DNA of 64,000 bases. Origin: an uncultured Chloroflexota bacterium (GTDB lineage: Bacteria > Chloroflexota > UBA11872 > VXNJ01). A model generated the notes under the pieces. It had not been told where the DNA came from and did not search any database. It saw nothing but the letters and a program-made list of their open reading frames with translations. The position numbers were made by a program, and so were the translations under genes. Below, in pieces: positions 17,889-26,888 of this stretch. The stretch's first letter is position 1. Every line of letters begins with the position of its first letter. The stretch lies in NCBI GenBank assembly GCA_913043205.1, contig CAJWLF010000001.1:124001-188000 (forward strand), read 5' to 3'.

Positions 17889-18854
17889 TTATTCGTACTG
17901 ACGTACTAATGGTGGCAATCTATGAAGTAATTCATAGGCTAGCCGGATGTTGCCTTCAGTAACATGTCCAATACAAAGCCCGAGAGGGATATTTAAGTTG
18001 TTATTGTGACAGTGATCAAATATCTGTTTTAGCATAGTTTCAATCATCTTGATGGACCGGTTACCAGTGCTACCGTCTTGCGCAAATATTGAGTCAATCA
18101 TGTTATCGGGTGGACTTGCTCCTAGGGCGCTTATTACTTTTAGCGTGTGCCTTGACGCGATTGGGGCAACACTAAGGAATACTCTAACCGGTTCAATAGA
18201 GTGAGTTTCACACGTGCTACTGTAGGACTCTAATAGGTCGATCATGGTTGCGGTGTCGTAAAAAATCTGGGTTGTGAAATACTTGGCACCGGCACGTATT
18301 TTTCTGACCATTCGCATTGGCTCATCATCGTTTCCTGAAGCGCGGCGACTTGCTATCGCTATAGCTCCAGGGAAGAAGTTATATGCTTGTTTATTCAATA
18401 GGGACATGTAAGACAGAGCTTGAGTTACTGACATACCTGGCAATCTTGAGTGTCGTGTCGAAGGGCCGACAACAACTATGTTTTGTATGTCTAAATCATT
18501 ATGGGTTGATTTTAGCCAGTCTTGAGTGTCTTGCGTTGGAGTGTGTGCGAAGGGATGAGTAATTAAGGAATCCAGTTGAAACTGGTCTTTACATTCGTTT
18601 TTGACATAACTGGCAAATAGTTTTGCTCCTACCCTTTCTGGTCGGCGGATATCTATCCCTCTTGCTGTCTCGTCGACAATCTCAGGTATATAGACTCCAT
18701 GGACATCGCCATGAAACCCTTTTAGTGTGCGGGTTAATGCAGAGGCACTAGCCATTAAGGATTCCTCTGAGGTGTGTATTTCTGGAGGGATGAATTCGAA
18801 TATTGTCACAGTACTGGACCGGTCCAATACCCGCGATTGAAAATCTGTGGGCAT
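17889..18854 (-). CDS. Methylenetetrahydrofolate reductase-like TIM-barrel protein
   Basis: A 321-residue protein related to MetF. The beta-1 motif FEFIPP resembles FEFFPP of MetF. GAKYFTTQIFYD is the conserved barrel strand (GAxFxxTQxxYD), and IVVVGPSTRH replaces the usual LRGD-containing stretch. The family reduces 5,10-methylene-THF using FAD, but this divergent form may act on another C1 carrier or be a demethylation partner. The start is set at ATG 18854 (AAAGGA just upstream) instead of an in-frame GTG at 18884. A 121-bp gap separates it from the amidohydrolase gene. Confidence 0.7.
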   Translation of the reverse strand: MPTDFQSRVLDRSSTVTIFEFIPPEIHTSEESLMASASALTRTLKGFHGDVHGVYIPEIVDETARGIDIRRPERVGAKLFASYVKNECKDQFQLDSLITHPFAHTPTQDTQDWLKSTHNDLDIQNIVVVGPSTRHSRLPGMSVTQALSYMSLLNKQAYNFFPGAIAIASRRASGNDDEPMRMVRKIRAGAKYFTTQIFYDTATMIDLLESYSSTCETHSIEPVRVFLSVAPIASRHTLKVISALGASPPDNMIDSIFAQDGSTGNRSIKMIETMLKQIFDHCHNNNLNIPLGLCIGHVTEGNIRLAYELLHRLPPLVRQYE

Positions 18855-18999
18855 TTTATCCTTTACCTGTTCGTTGCGGATCACAATTCATCCTTCAATA
18901 ATAATTTTCCATCACCATGGATAGGTCATCATGGGAAAGTTCAACGAGCTGTCTTTTGACGCAAAGTTGGCACATGGATGATCTGCAGAGAATAAGCGG

Positions 19000-21006
19000 T
19001 CATGTTATGGGCAGTATATGTTCGTAATCTTCGACTGATCCGCCTTGCATGCAACACTCGATTATTGCAAGGCCGATTGGGTGTAGGTCAGTACTTGCCC
19101 GGTAATCAGACAACTCTTGTTTAAAAAAGTTTTCTAGTATTTCTGCTCCCGCATCATAACCTTTGGTGCCCACTTCAGGTTGTGTGTCAACCTGGGTAAA
19201 CCAGTTCGAAATCTGAGACCCTTCGATTTTCAGTTCTTTCAAAGTGTAACCCAGCAAGGGGCATCGTGATGGTATCAATTGGTCCTCTCTAAAATGGGCG
19301 CCGCTTCTTCTAGCCAGATATTCCCGTACAAGCCACTGTGCCATGAAGCCTGTTTTCCAGGCACCGATGTGCTGATTAGGAGATAGTGTAAACCGGGTTC
19401 GAGGGGTCGCCAGAATTTGTTCAAGGATTAGATTAGCTTGATCCACACGGCGTCCGGTTGCGAAAGGCCAATAAGAACCTACCCCTTCGCTTTCCATGGT
19501 GTCATTTCCACCCAATATGCTTGGATTCGCATGGCCTCTGGGAGCCACCATGCGCCATAGCCAACCTAAGGCAGGTGGCAAATAGTGCAGCATCCCTGCA
19601 ATTCCATAGGTCGGGGTTTCAGCGGTGCATGCTGGCTGACGTATTCCGAAACTACGCACATCAATCTCTACGGATTCCTTTACGACGTTCGGCACTATGT
19701 TTCTTGGCAGTATTACGCGAGGATTAGGGCATTTGATTCCGGGTGCATCCTCAGTTGCTTCCCAGATAAGGCAAGTCGCGTCGGGCACGGCAAAAATATT
19801 TAGAAACATTATGGGTACTGGTGGATGGGTGCATAAACTCTCAAGATATGGATCAACTCCGTAGGTGGAAATATGATCCACTCGAACAAACCAGGCATCT
19901 TCGGCATCCACTACAGCTAATTTACCAGTGCCAGTTTGGATTCCTGGATGGCATAATGCCATGTCATCGGTCACCGGTTGAAGAGTACAGGCCTGTTCCA
20001 GTGAAAGAAACTGCTGTTCTTTGGACACCGTATTCGTACCTACCAACAACCGACCGTCGGCTTCTCGGTGCGCATATTCCAGCATTTCACTCTTACCACT
20101 ACCACTGGCCCCCTCGTGCATGATTGTTAATACGTTATCGTATGGAGTTATTGCTTGAACGCTTGAACCATGTGCTGTAAGCCACTGTTCTTTCTCCCCG
20201 ATATTGAGGAGTACAGCATAAATACCTTTCTTTGCACTAGGTCCCGGGTATAGGTTTAAGGCGAATATCTCATGCCCATCTGTTTGTCGATCATGAATAA
20301 CCACTTGATTCCCTTTGCAGTGAGTATGTCTGAATGGAGGAGCTAAAAACAGAGTGGCGTAGGGACTAAAGTCTTCCGGTATGTCATTTGCCGGGATCAT
20401 GTATTGTAGGTCTGCTAGGGCTGCGGCAAAAAAAGCGGCATTTGCAGGAGCCACGAGTAATGCATCATAACCAAATTCATTCCCTCCTGCTTTGAAAGCA
20501 ACGACTACTAATTCGCGATTTTTGAGCCAGGTAAATACGTCTTTGCGTAGCTGATCGAAGCTGAAATCAAAATTTTCTTCGAGGCGGACCTTATCCGTTG
20601 GTAATTCGTCCGCTATGAACATGCTGTTGGGATCTCTTCGCCGCATATACGGGTCCTCGAAATTGACCGCTATCCCATTGCGAACTCGTACAACGTTAGC
20701 CTCAGTGATATTACCTATTCCTGCGATCTCATATGACACTTCGTATTCAGAATGTCCATCACCACCTAGTGATAATGAAATTAGGTGATCTCTGTCTCTT
20801 GCTAAAGACACTTTTGGTGATGCGTTCAGAATATCTCGGACATGTTCTGGCAATCGTAAATTATCGTTGATTGTTGATTTGACTGAGGTCAAATTGACTC
20901 TCCAAGTATTTGTGTTGTGGACAATGAAATAGTGTGCGTCTCCATATTTTGACGAGGCAGATTGTGCAATTCTGGCCGTACTGTCATAACACGCCGGATA
21001 GGACAA
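19000..21006 (-). CDS. Large P-loop protein, DUF4914-like, with HPr-kinase-type Walker A
   Basis: A 668-residue protein that I place tentatively in the DUF4914 family. Its one clear functional signature is EGASGSGKSEM (Walker A, residues 298-308; Lys305), which resembles the SGxGKSE loop of HPr kinase/PEPCK-type P-loops, followed by a TDDMALCHPG segment (346-355). The C-terminal half has family-like conserved stretches (LGWLWRMVAPRGHANPSI; SEGVGSYWPFATG; PNQHIGAWKTGF; QPEVGTKGYDAGAEIL). No signal peptide or membrane segment is visible. It probably binds ATP and may phosphorylate something; the substrate is unknown. TTG at 21006 is the only usable upstream start. Confidence 0.6.
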   Translation of the reverse strand: MSYPACYDSTARIAQSASSKYGDAHYFIVHNTNTWRVNLTSVKSTINDNLRLPEHVRDILNASPKVSLARDRDHLISLSLGGDGHSEYEVSYEIAGIGNITEANVVRVRNGIAVNFEDPYMRRRDPNSMFIADELPTDKVRLEENFDFSFDQLRKDVFTWLKNRELVVVAFKAGGNEFGYDALLVAPANAAFFAAALADLQYMIPANDIPEDFSPYATLFLAPPFRHTHCKGNQVVIHDRQTDGHEIFALNLYPGPSAKKGIYAVLLNIGEKEQWLTAHGSSVQAITPYDNVLTIMHEGASGSGKSEMLEYAHREADGRLLVGTNTVSKEQQFLSLEQACTLQPVTDDMALCHPGIQTGTGKLAVVDAEDAWFVRVDHISTYGVDPYLESLCTHPPVPIMFLNIFAVPDATCLIWEATEDAPGIKCPNPRVILPRNIVPNVVKESVEIDVRSFGIRQPACTAETPTYGIAGMLHYLPPALGWLWRMVAPRGHANPSILGGNDTMESEGVGSYWPFATGRRVDQANLILEQILATPRTRFTLSPNQHIGAWKTGFMAQWLVREYLARRSGAHFREDQLIPSRCPLLGYTLKELKIEGSQISNWFTQVDTQPEVGTKGYDAGAEILENFFKQELSDYRASTDLHPIGLAIIECCMQGGSVEDYEHILPIT

Positions 21007-21068
21007 ACAGCACGCATAGCAAATCTAAGAATACGCTAATTAATCCTTGCAAAACACCATTATTAAAT

Positions 21069-22529
21069 TTATTGATTAGTTTGGTCAGCTGTTATGGGCG
21101 GGATCCGATTCATATCTGATGCTCTTGGATCTGACCAGGATTGAGCAAAATACCTTTGATTTTCTTCAAGGCTTCTATCCAATCTGCCTAGTTGTCCAAA
21201 TCCCGTTATCCCTAGATAACGTCCGTCTTTGTGTGGTTCGGCATAGTTGTCGAACCAATCTTCCAATACAGTCTTCAGGGATGCTATTTGAGCAACATGT
21301 TTTGAATCGTCGATCAAATTGTTGCGCTCATCAGGGTCATTAATCATGTCCCATAGTTCGTTGGGTTCTCCTTCAAGCCTTTGAACATATTTCCAATCTT
21401 TAGTACGTACCATTCGAGTGCCACCAAACTCATCAAAAACTACTACTGCTTTGGAAGCATCCAGCTCAGGCCCCACCAATGACTTGGAAAAATCCTTCCC
21501 GGGCAAGTTGGCACCAGGTGGAACTGGCAAATCTACATACCCCAGTAGCGTTGGAAACATATCGTAGGAGCTATAAAGACCATCTAAAACTTGTCCGTTG
21601 ACTATCGTGCCGGGCTGATTGAATATACAGGGCAATCGTACGGAGTATTCGTACATGTTGAACGGATACGTTCCATTACCCTTGCCCCATATACCGTGAT
21701 GACCAAAATTGAATCCGTTGTCTGACGTGAAGATGATTAAAGTCTCGTCTCTGATTCCGAGTTCATCTAACCGCTGGATAATTCTTCCGACGTTTGCATC
21801 CATTGCTGTTACAGCAGCAAAATAACCCTTCAGCATTTCCTTGCCTCCCTTAAACTCTGTGGGAGATCCTGTCATCCATGGATGTGGTGTTTCTTGAGGG
21901 CAAGAGTCAAAATTACAATCGTCATATGAATCGACTATGTCCTGGGGGTGTCCGTACCATGGGCTGTGGGGAGCTGTGTAGTGCACACTGGCGTAAAACC
22001 GCTGATCTCGGGCGGAGCAGTCATCTATAAAAGCCAGAGCGTCGTCTGTTATCAGGTCTGTAGCATAACCTTCTGGTTGTTCTAGTACCCCGTCGCGACT
22101 CATGGTTGGGTTTACATAACTTCCTCCACCGTATTGACGCATGTAGTACCTTGAGAACCCATGTTCGCCTAGTTCGCGTTCACCTAAATGCCATTTCCCT
22201 GACAGACTGCATTCCCAACCATGTGCAGCCAGGGTATCCACGTACGTTACTTCTCCATCGAGTAATGTTTCGGGCATCAGACCAGAACTGTCTTGTCTTA
22301 TCCAATCATGGACACCGTGCTGTGAATTTATTTTGCCAGTCAGATATGTAGCTCTGCTTGGCGAGCATACAGGTGAAGCACAGAAAAAGTTTTCAATACG
22401 CACACCGGTAGATGCTAAGGCATCGATATTTGGAGTGCGAATTTCCGAATTCCCGTAACATCCTGCGGCCCAAATAGCTTGGTCGTCGGTAAGGATAAAT
22501 ATGATGTTCGGTTTGCCCTTTGTCTTCAA
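21069..22529 (-). CDS. Type I sulfatase (formylglycine-dependent)
   Basis: A 486-residue sulfatase of the alkaline-phosphatase superfamily. Metal-binding IIFILTDDQ is at the N terminus. The C-x-P-S-R motif is CSPSRATYLTG with Cys55 as the formylglycine precursor; SGKWHLGE, HYTAPHSPW and FTSDNGFNFGHHG complete the active site. No signal peptide is evident, so it may be cytoplasmic. It hydrolyses an organic sulfate ester of unknown identity. Start is TTG at 22529 with AGGAG 6 nt upstream. It is clearly paralogous to the next gene and co-oriented with it. Confidence 0.9.
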   Translation of the reverse strand: MKTKGKPNIIFILTDDQAIWAAGCYGNSEIRTPNIDALASTGVRIENFFCASPVCSPSRATYLTGKINSQHGVHDWIRQDSSGLMPETLLDGEVTYVDTLAAHGWECSLSGKWHLGERELGEHGFSRYYMRQYGGGSYVNPTMSRDGVLEQPEGYATDLITDDALAFIDDCSARDQRFYASVHYTAPHSPWYGHPQDIVDSYDDCNFDSCPQETPHPWMTGSPTEFKGGKEMLKGYFAAVTAMDANVGRIIQRLDELGIRDETLIIFTSDNGFNFGHHGIWGKGNGTYPFNMYEYSVRLPCIFNQPGTIVNGQVLDGLYSSYDMFPTLLGYVDLPVPPGANLPGKDFSKSLVGPELDASKAVVVFDEFGGTRMVRTKDWKYVQRLEGEPNELWDMINDPDERNNLIDDSKHVAQIASLKTVLEDWFDNYAEPHKDGRYLGITGFGQLGRLDRSLEENQRYFAQSWSDPRASDMNRIPPITADQTNQ

Positions 22530-22599
22530 ATCAATCTCCTGTTTATCTGAGCTTAAATTTCGCGGTATTTCGCATACAAATAATCGTTACACGATACTG

Positions 22600-24021
22600 T
22601 TACTTGGAGACAATATCCTCTCTTCCAGTTGCCGAAGGCCCCACTAATGAGTGGAATACTTTGCTGTCAGGATAATTATTATCTGTTATCCGGTCTAATT
22701 GTCCTGCCCCCGTCACCCGAAACGTTTTGCCATCGAACATGGGCTCGGAGTACTGGTTAAACCACTTTACCAGAGACTTTTTCATGGCAATGATCCTATC
22801 TCTGTGCTGTACATCATAGGCAAGATTGAACTTTTCCTGACAGTCGTTGTGTAGATCATATAGCTCGTCTGGTCCAGTTTCATACCGATGCACGTATTTC
22901 CACCTAAGATCACGGATCATCCTTGTAGGCCCATACTCATCGTAAACGGTTACCGCCTTGCGGATGTCAATGCCATTTGTGGATAGAGCAGGGACAAAAC
23001 TGTTTCCCGGCAGGTTGTCGGGCGCTGGGTGTTCCAAGTTTAAGTAGTCTAATAGCGTTGGCATAAGGTCATAGTTGCTCACTAGAGTTCGTCTGGTTTG
23101 CCCGGACGGTATTGATCCGGGTTGGCTAATAATGAATGGTACTCGAATAGAGGATTCGTACATGTTCTGGGGATACGTTCCATTACCTTTTCCCCAAAAG
23201 CCGTGATGGCCAAGGTTAAACCCGTTGTCACTGGTAAAAATCACCAAAGTGTCTTCTCGAATTCCCAATTTATGCAGATGAGCAATGATTCTGCCTACGT
23301 CATGATCCATAGCTGTAGTAGCGGCAAAATATCCTTTTACTAGTTCGGCGTCTCCCATGCATGAATCAGTAAGATTGCGAGCCCATGGGTGGGTTTCACC
23401 TTGAGGGCAGGATTCAAAATTGCAGCCGTCATATAGTTTCATATACTTTTCCGGGTGCCCTACCCAGGGTAAATGAGGAGCTGTATAGTGAATGCTTGAA
23501 TAAAATGGTGTTTCTGAGTTGACGCAGTCGGTAATGAACTTAATTGCGTCATCTGTGATTGCGGTTGTGACGTAACCAGGTACTTTGGTAAGTCGTCCAT
23601 TTTTGACCATGGTCGCGTTGTTGTAAGGCCCTCCACCTTTTTCATGTGTGAACCAATGGCTGAATCCATGTTGTGGGAGTTCACTATTTCCTAAATGCCA
23701 TTTACCACTGATACCACAACTCCATCCATGTTTGGCTAGGATGTCTGTATAAGTGAGTTGACCTTCTAGATAACTAGTCGCATCGGGCCCTGTATTTCCG
23801 TTGCGAATCCAGTCATGCACCCCGGTTTGCGAGGCTATTCGGCCAGTAAGGAAAGTAGCGCGGCTTGGGGAGCATACGGGAGTTGAACAGAAAAAGTTTT
23901 CTATCATGACGCCTGTCGATGCCAAATGGTCTATATTTGGAGTGATGGCGTCATCGTTACCGTAACACCCAGTGGCCCATGTGGCTTGATCGTCTGTCAT
24001 GATGAAAACTATGTTTGTCAC
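22600..24021 (-). CDS. Type I sulfatase, tandem paralogue
   Basis: A 473-residue sulfatase closely similar along its length to the neighbour at 21069-22529: both share GCYGN, IENFFC, CSPSRAT, GVHDWIR, GKWHLG and HYTAPH, and both end in a TGxGQLxR motif. The formylglycine site is Cys50 in CSPSRATFLTG. The start is GTG at 24021 (MTNIVFIMTDDQ), with no strong ribosome site. It most likely arose by local duplication, giving two enzymes for related sulfate esters. No formylglycine-generating enzyme is seen in the window. Confidence 0.9.
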   Translation of the reverse strand: MTNIVFIMTDDQATWATGCYGNDDAITPNIDHLASTGVMIENFFCSTPVCSPSRATFLTGRIASQTGVHDWIRNGNTGPDATSYLEGQLTYTDILAKHGWSCGISGKWHLGNSELPQHGFSHWFTHEKGGGPYNNATMVKNGRLTKVPGYVTTAITDDAIKFITDCVNSETPFYSSIHYTAPHLPWVGHPEKYMKLYDGCNFESCPQGETHPWARNLTDSCMGDAELVKGYFAATTAMDHDVGRIIAHLHKLGIREDTLVIFTSDNGFNLGHHGFWGKGNGTYPQNMYESSIRVPFIISQPGSIPSGQTRRTLVSNYDLMPTLLDYLNLEHPAPDNLPGNSFVPALSTNGIDIRKAVTVYDEYGPTRMIRDLRWKYVHRYETGPDELYDLHNDCQEKFNLAYDVQHRDRIIAMKKSLVKWFNQYSEPMFDGKTFRVTGAGQLDRITDNNYPDSKVFHSLVGPSATGREDIVSK

Positions 24022-24045
24022 AGCGCGTAGAAAGAGAGGCCGATA

Positions 24046-25368
24046 CTATTCAACGTAGGCTTTTGGATCATCTTTGGTGATCTCCTTTTTACGAGCTTCT
24101 ATTTCAACAATGCGGGGTCCGTCTAGTCGACGTGCAGTTAATTCCGCTGTCGGAGTGTCGACGATTTCGTTAAGTTCTGGGATTCTTCCGATCAAGTCGA
24201 GAACATATCCTGCTACCGTTTCATAGCTGCCTTCATCTAGTTGGATGCCTGTTGCCTCAGCTAACTCATCAAGTCGGGTTAAGCCAGAGACCAAATACTG
24301 ATCAGAGGCTAGTTTATGTATTCGGAGTTGCGGTGATTCGTGTTCATCCGCGATCTCTCCAACTAGTTCTTCCGCTAGATCCTCTATTGTTAGTAAACCC
24401 GTGACTGATCCGTGTTCGTCTACGGCAATTACCATTTGTGCCTTATCTTTCTGCATAGTCTGTGGAAGACCGGCTATTCGAGCAGATTCGGGTAGTACTA
24501 GGAGTGATCTCAATTTTTCTGCTGGCAGAGGATGTTCGAGTTTTGATTCCTCTATTGAGAGTAAATCTATTGCATGGACGAATCCAACTAGGTCATCTTC
24601 CTCACTATCGAACAAAGGTATCCTGGATACATGCCAACTAGTAAACGCCTCTTGCAAATCCTGGACTGTAGAGGAGATAGAGAGGGTGTGCATTTCTAGC
24701 CGAGGCACCATGACCTCTTTGACCCGCTTTCGTCCAAATTCCAGTGACTTACCTACCAATCTTTCTGTGCTAGGGTCGATGCTTCCTTCCTCTCGAAGGT
24801 CTTCCAAAACTAATGAGATTTCGCTTTCGGAATAGGCTGCGACTACTTCATCGCCAGGCTGTACCCCAAAGATACGTAGCACTGGTTTTGCGAGAAGGGT
24901 TGGTAGCCAGAGTAACCAGCCTGTCACAGTAGCGTAAGCCCTGTATGGGACAGCCACTAGCATAGCTACACGTTCAGGCGTTGTTATAGCTGCGTTTTTC
25001 GGCACCATTTCTCCTAGTACTACGTGGAGATATGTGATTAACAAGAGTGTTAAGGGGAATGCAACGGCATGACTCGTTTCGGTTGGCAAGGAGGATAATC
25101 CAGGTAACTGTGCGATGTACTCAGCCAAGGCGCGCTCTGCTACATAACCGAGCACGAACGAAAATACTGTTATTCCTAACTGGCATCCGGATACAACTAG
25201 CCTTAGGTCTCTCATCAACGATGAAGCGACTTTGGCAGAACGTATGCCTTTGTTGGCCATTTCGTCTATCTTACTGCGATTGGCAGCTGCCAAAGATACC
25301 TCGGCAGCAATCATGAAGGCATTGCCGGCTAGAAGGGCAATTGTGATAATTAAAACCCAGATATTCAT
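24046..25368 (-). CDS. CNNM/CorC-type transporter (DUF21-CBS-CorC_HlyC)
   Basis: A 440-residue protein with an N-terminal DUF21 membrane domain of four segments (AGNAFMIAAEVSLAAANRSKIDEMA at the start; HVVLGEMVPKNAAI), a CBS pair (about 205-330, including EVMVPRLEMHTL, FVHAIDLLSIE and VAVDEHGSVTGLLTIEDLAEELVGEI) and a C-terminal CorC_HlyC domain (LDEGSYETVAGYVLDLIGRIP). The family moves divalent cations such as Mg2+. It overlaps the paralogue upstream (25365-26690) by 4 nt, so the two may form a heteromer. Confidence 0.9.
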   Translation of the reverse strand: MNIWVLIITIALLAGNAFMIAAEVSLAAANRSKIDEMANKGIRSAKVASSLMRDLRLVVSGCQLGITVFSFVLGYVAERALAEYIAQLPGLSSLPTETSHAVAFPLTLLLITYLHVVLGEMVPKNAAITTPERVAMLVAVPYRAYATVTGWLLWLPTLLAKPVLRIFGVQPGDEVVAAYSESEISLVLEDLREEGSIDPSTERLVGKSLEFGRKRVKEVMVPRLEMHTLSISSTVQDLQEAFTSWHVSRIPLFDSEEDDLVGFVHAIDLLSIEESKLEHPLPAEKLRSLLVLPESARIAGLPQTMQKDKAQMVIAVDEHGSVTGLLTIEDLAEELVGEIADEHESPQLRIHKLASDQYLVSGLTRLDELAEATGIQLDEGSYETVAGYVLDLIGRIPELNEIVDTPTAELTARRLDGPRIVEIEARKKEITKDDPKAYVE

Positions 25369-26690
25369 GTTGCTTTTTCAGAAGACGGTATAGGAGGGGT
25401 CACCCTAACACTTGTAATCCTCATCTGTTCGAGGCCAACTACATCAAACGTCCATGATTCATATGTCAATCGATCACCCAGTTGAGGAATTCGTTGAAAA
25501 TGGAGTAGTAGAAATCCCGCTAGGGTTTCATATGGTCCATCTGGAATATGAAAACCTGTCTCGTTTGCAAGATCAGACGCAACTATGAGCCCCGGCACAA
25601 TTTGAGGGTGTGGATATTCGCTGGTATCGACAGTGGTAGTTTCGTTCGATATGGGCTGATTTGTTTCGCCGATAAGCTCCTCCAATAGATCTTCCAAGGT
25701 CAATAATCCAGCGAATACCCCATGTTCGTCAGCGACCAATGCCATTTGGGCACGTCTTCGCTGCATATCGACTAACACTGATTGTAAAGTGGCTCCGGAC
25801 GGTACCACTAATGGGTCCCGTGTGTGTTGTGCGATGGGTGTGGTTGGCCACATCTTGCGTGGTATTTCAAAGAGGTCTTGCGTGTGTACGACACCGAGGA
25901 TCTCTTCACTTTCAGTTGATAAGACGGGATATCTCGCAAATCCTGTTGAGAGGGTTTTGTTAACCAAGTCTTGGATAGTATCTGAGTCCATCATAGTCTC
26001 AGCTGAGGCCCTCGGAACTAGGACGTCTCTAGTAGATATAGTTGCAAAATTGATCGCCTTCCTAAGCAAATCTAATTCTACGCCGTGAAGGGATCCGGCT
26101 GATGCGGACCATCTGACGACACGCTCCAGGTCTGCTAACGAACTGATTCCTACTAGCTCGTCACTTGGTTCCATTCCTGTTAAGCGTAGGGTCCAAGTTG
26201 CTGAATTATTCAACACTACGATAATCGGACGAAAAAGGAGGTTGGATATTCTCATCAATGGTGCTAACCATAGTGCTGTTGTTAATGGTCGAGCTATTGC
26301 ATGATTTTTTGGCACAACCTCTCCAAAAACAATCTGAAACAAAGATAAAACGATAAGGGCTATACCAGCACTTGCAGCTATAACCGTTGGCTCTCCCAAC
26401 CAATTGGGTATTGCCCGTAATAGCGGCCTGAACCATGGTGCAGCGACGGGCTCGATTAGGAAACCTATAAGCAATGAGCTTACGGATATACCTAGTTGGC
26501 CTCCGGACATTTCGAAGTTCAAATCTTTAAGAACTTGAAGGGTGACTCGAGCACGCCTATTGCCTTGCTTTGCAAGGCTTTCAACCTGGTATCTGTTGAC
26601 GGCAACCAAGGCAAATTCCGCACCTGCATAAACCCCATTTGCGGCGATTAACAGTGCGATTACCAGGATGCCTACAAAGACGTCGATTAT
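25365..26690 (-). CDS. CNNM/CorC-type transporter, probably with a non-ATG start
   Basis: A protein with the same DUF21-CBS-CorC_HlyC layout as its downstream partner (RARVTLQVLKDLNFEMSGGQLGISVSSLLIGF; QIVFGEVVPKNHAIA; DVLVPRASAETM; LVADEHGVFAGLLTLEDLLEELIGE). The first ordinary start in frame is TTG at 26609, but that removes most of membrane segment 1. The frame stays open upstream and encodes IIDVFVGILVIALLIAANG followed by VYAGAEFAL, the normal N terminus. No ATG, GTG or TTG occurs there. ATA at 26690 or ATC at 26687 lies just after a GAGGAGGA ribosome site, so I place the start there, giving 441 residues. Confidence 0.82.
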   Translation of the reverse strand: MIDVFVGILVIALLIAANGVYAGAEFALVAVNRYQVESLAKQGNRRARVTLQVLKDLNFEMSGGQLGISVSSLLIGFLIEPVAAPWFRPLLRAIPNWLGEPTVIAASAGIALIVLSLFQIVFGEVVPKNHAIARPLTTALWLAPLMRISNLLFRPIIVVLNNSATWTLRLTGMEPSDELVGISSLADLERVVRWSASAGSLHGVELDLLRKAINFATISTRDVLVPRASAETMMDSDTIQDLVNKTLSTGFARYPVLSTESEEILGVVHTQDLFEIPRKMWPTTPIAQHTRDPLVVPSGATLQSVLVDMQRRRAQMALVADEHGVFAGLLTLEDLLEELIGETNQPISNETTTVDTSEYPHPQIVPGLIVASDLANETGFHIPDGPYETLAGFLLLHFQRIPQLGDRLTYESWTFDVVGLEQMRITSVRVTPPIPSSEKAT

Positions 26691-26694
26691 CCAT

Positions 26695-26702
26695 TCCTCC
26701 TC
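26695..26702 (-). promoter_or_regulatory. Shine-Dalgarno GAGGAGGA that decides the CorC-type start
   Basis: On the minus strand the strong ribosome-binding site GAGGAGGA is followed 4 nt later by ATA (26690) and ATC (26687), the first possible codons of the membrane segment. An overlapping out-of-frame ATG (26695) is too close to the site to be used well. Confidence 0.5.
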
Positions 26703-26888
26703 ATAAATTAAAACAACTTCTAACTACTAAATTGTATTTGCGCGAAACAAGTTAAGCTAGTTCTGCCGAATTACCTGAGTCCTTGTATACAATATATCGC
26801 AGGGTAGATGTTGCCCTACTGTTAGTTACGTAAGTTGGATTTTAGTCGTGTCTGTTTATGCAGGGACTGGCTTTCCGAAAGAGGAGCA

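Noticed and set aside
26835-26888. N-terminal extension of the sulfatase from a TTG
   Set aside because: No ribosome site precedes the TTG, and a good site and the conserved N terminus mark ATG 26889.
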